From: an uncultured Prevotellaceae bacterium
GTDB lineage: Bacteria > Bacteroidota > Bacteroidia > Bacteroidales > Bacteroidaceae
Assembly (NCBI GenBank): GCA_947306605.1
Contig: CAMZHB010000117.1
Coordinates: 1 to 5,802 of the forward strand
Direction: 5' to 3'
Length of the DNA: 5,802 nt
Under the pieces are notes generated by a model, which did no database searches, was not told where the DNA came from, and saw only the letters and a list, made by a program, of their open reading frames with translations. A program made the position numbers and the translations under genes. Positions 5,557 through 5,802 of this stretch are shown here, in pieces; within the stretch, counting starts at the first letter, position 1; each line of letters begins with the position of its first letter.

Positions 5557-5802
5557 TTACTTGCTCGTAGGCAGTGAGAGATACCAGTTCTTCTCGTCCT
5601 GCATCTTGCCGAACAGCGTAGCGTCGTACTGGCTGGCGTCGTCGGTCACCTTCTGGTCGCGGCGGCCCATCTTCCAGCCGAGCCAAGCCTTGCCGTCGCT
5701 CTTGTGGCCGGCAATGCGGACGAGGTCGGTGAAGCGGTGGCCTTCGAAAGCGGTTTCGAGAGCGCTCTCGTCGACGATGAGGTCTTCAACGGCATTGATG
5801 AT
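5557..5802 (-). CDS. SusD/RagB-family outer-membrane nutrient-binding lipoprotein, C-terminal part, cut by window edge
   Basis: Only the last 81 codons are visible; the frame is open to the right edge and ends at TAA (5557-5559). The fragment shows the characteristic SusD C-terminal block: VEDLIVDESALETAFEGHRFTDLVRIAGH (residues 5-33 of the fragment), where the E-x-x-x-E-x-x-FEG-x-RF-D-x-R-x-A pattern is the RagB/SusD hallmark. It then has LFGKMQDEKNWYLSLP near the end (63-78), equivalent to the usual NWYLPLP ending. Members are lipid-anchored at the cell surface and cap a SusC TonB-dependent transporter to deliver glycans or peptides. By family rule the susC partner should lie further right, outside the window. 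The ligand cannot be inferred. A strong terminator follows, so this gene ends its operon. Confidence 0.93.
   Translation of the reverse strand: MINAVEDLIVDESALETAFEGHRFTDLVRIAGHKSDGKAWLGWKMGRRDQKVTDDASQYDATLFGKMQDEKNWYLSLPTSK

Overview
The window is a stretch of a Bacteroidales-type chromosome (Bacteroidota). The evidence is the SusD/RagB carboxy terminus at the right edge, two Bacteroidetes-specific unknown families (DUF3256 and DUF4290), the lack of obvious Shine-Dalgarno sequences, and a TAnnTTTG-type promoter box. Coding DNA is GC-rich for Bacteroides and the proteins look Prevotella-like, but genus cannot be fixed from this sequence alone. Every supported gene lies on the minus strand, so transcription runs from the right edge to the left.

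Right edge (5557-5802): the last 81 codons of a SusD/RagB-family outer-membrane glycan-binding lipoprotein. It is followed by a textbook rho-independent terminator (5487-5527) and a second perfect hairpin (5379-5414). The 336-bp intergenic region (5221-5556) also holds a degenerate 9-nt tandem repeat, a 38-codon ORF of doubtful status, and a candidate promoter box just before the next gene.

Left of this (1-5208) is one tightly packed seven-gene unit. In transcription order it holds a DUF3256 exported protein, tsaB (t6A tRNA modification), a DUF4290 protein, murA (first committed step of peptidoglycan synthesis), rimM (30S maturation), dxr (MEP isoprenoid pathway) and the 5' end of rseP (site-2 protease, cut by the window edge). 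The gaps are 14, 4, 37, 1, 9 and 5 nt, so a single operon is likely. It joins envelope precursor supply (MurA; Dxr for the undecaprenyl carrier), translation quality (TsaB, RimM) and envelope stress proteolysis (RseP).

This is mainly a conserved housekeeping region. I found no mobile element, CRISPR array, defence system, tRNA or rRNA, and no convincing new system. The most notable points are the Cys-to-Asp change at the MurA active-site position known to give fosfomycin insensitivity, the HEGGH form of the RseP zinc motif, and the structured repeat-bearing spacer in front of the operon.
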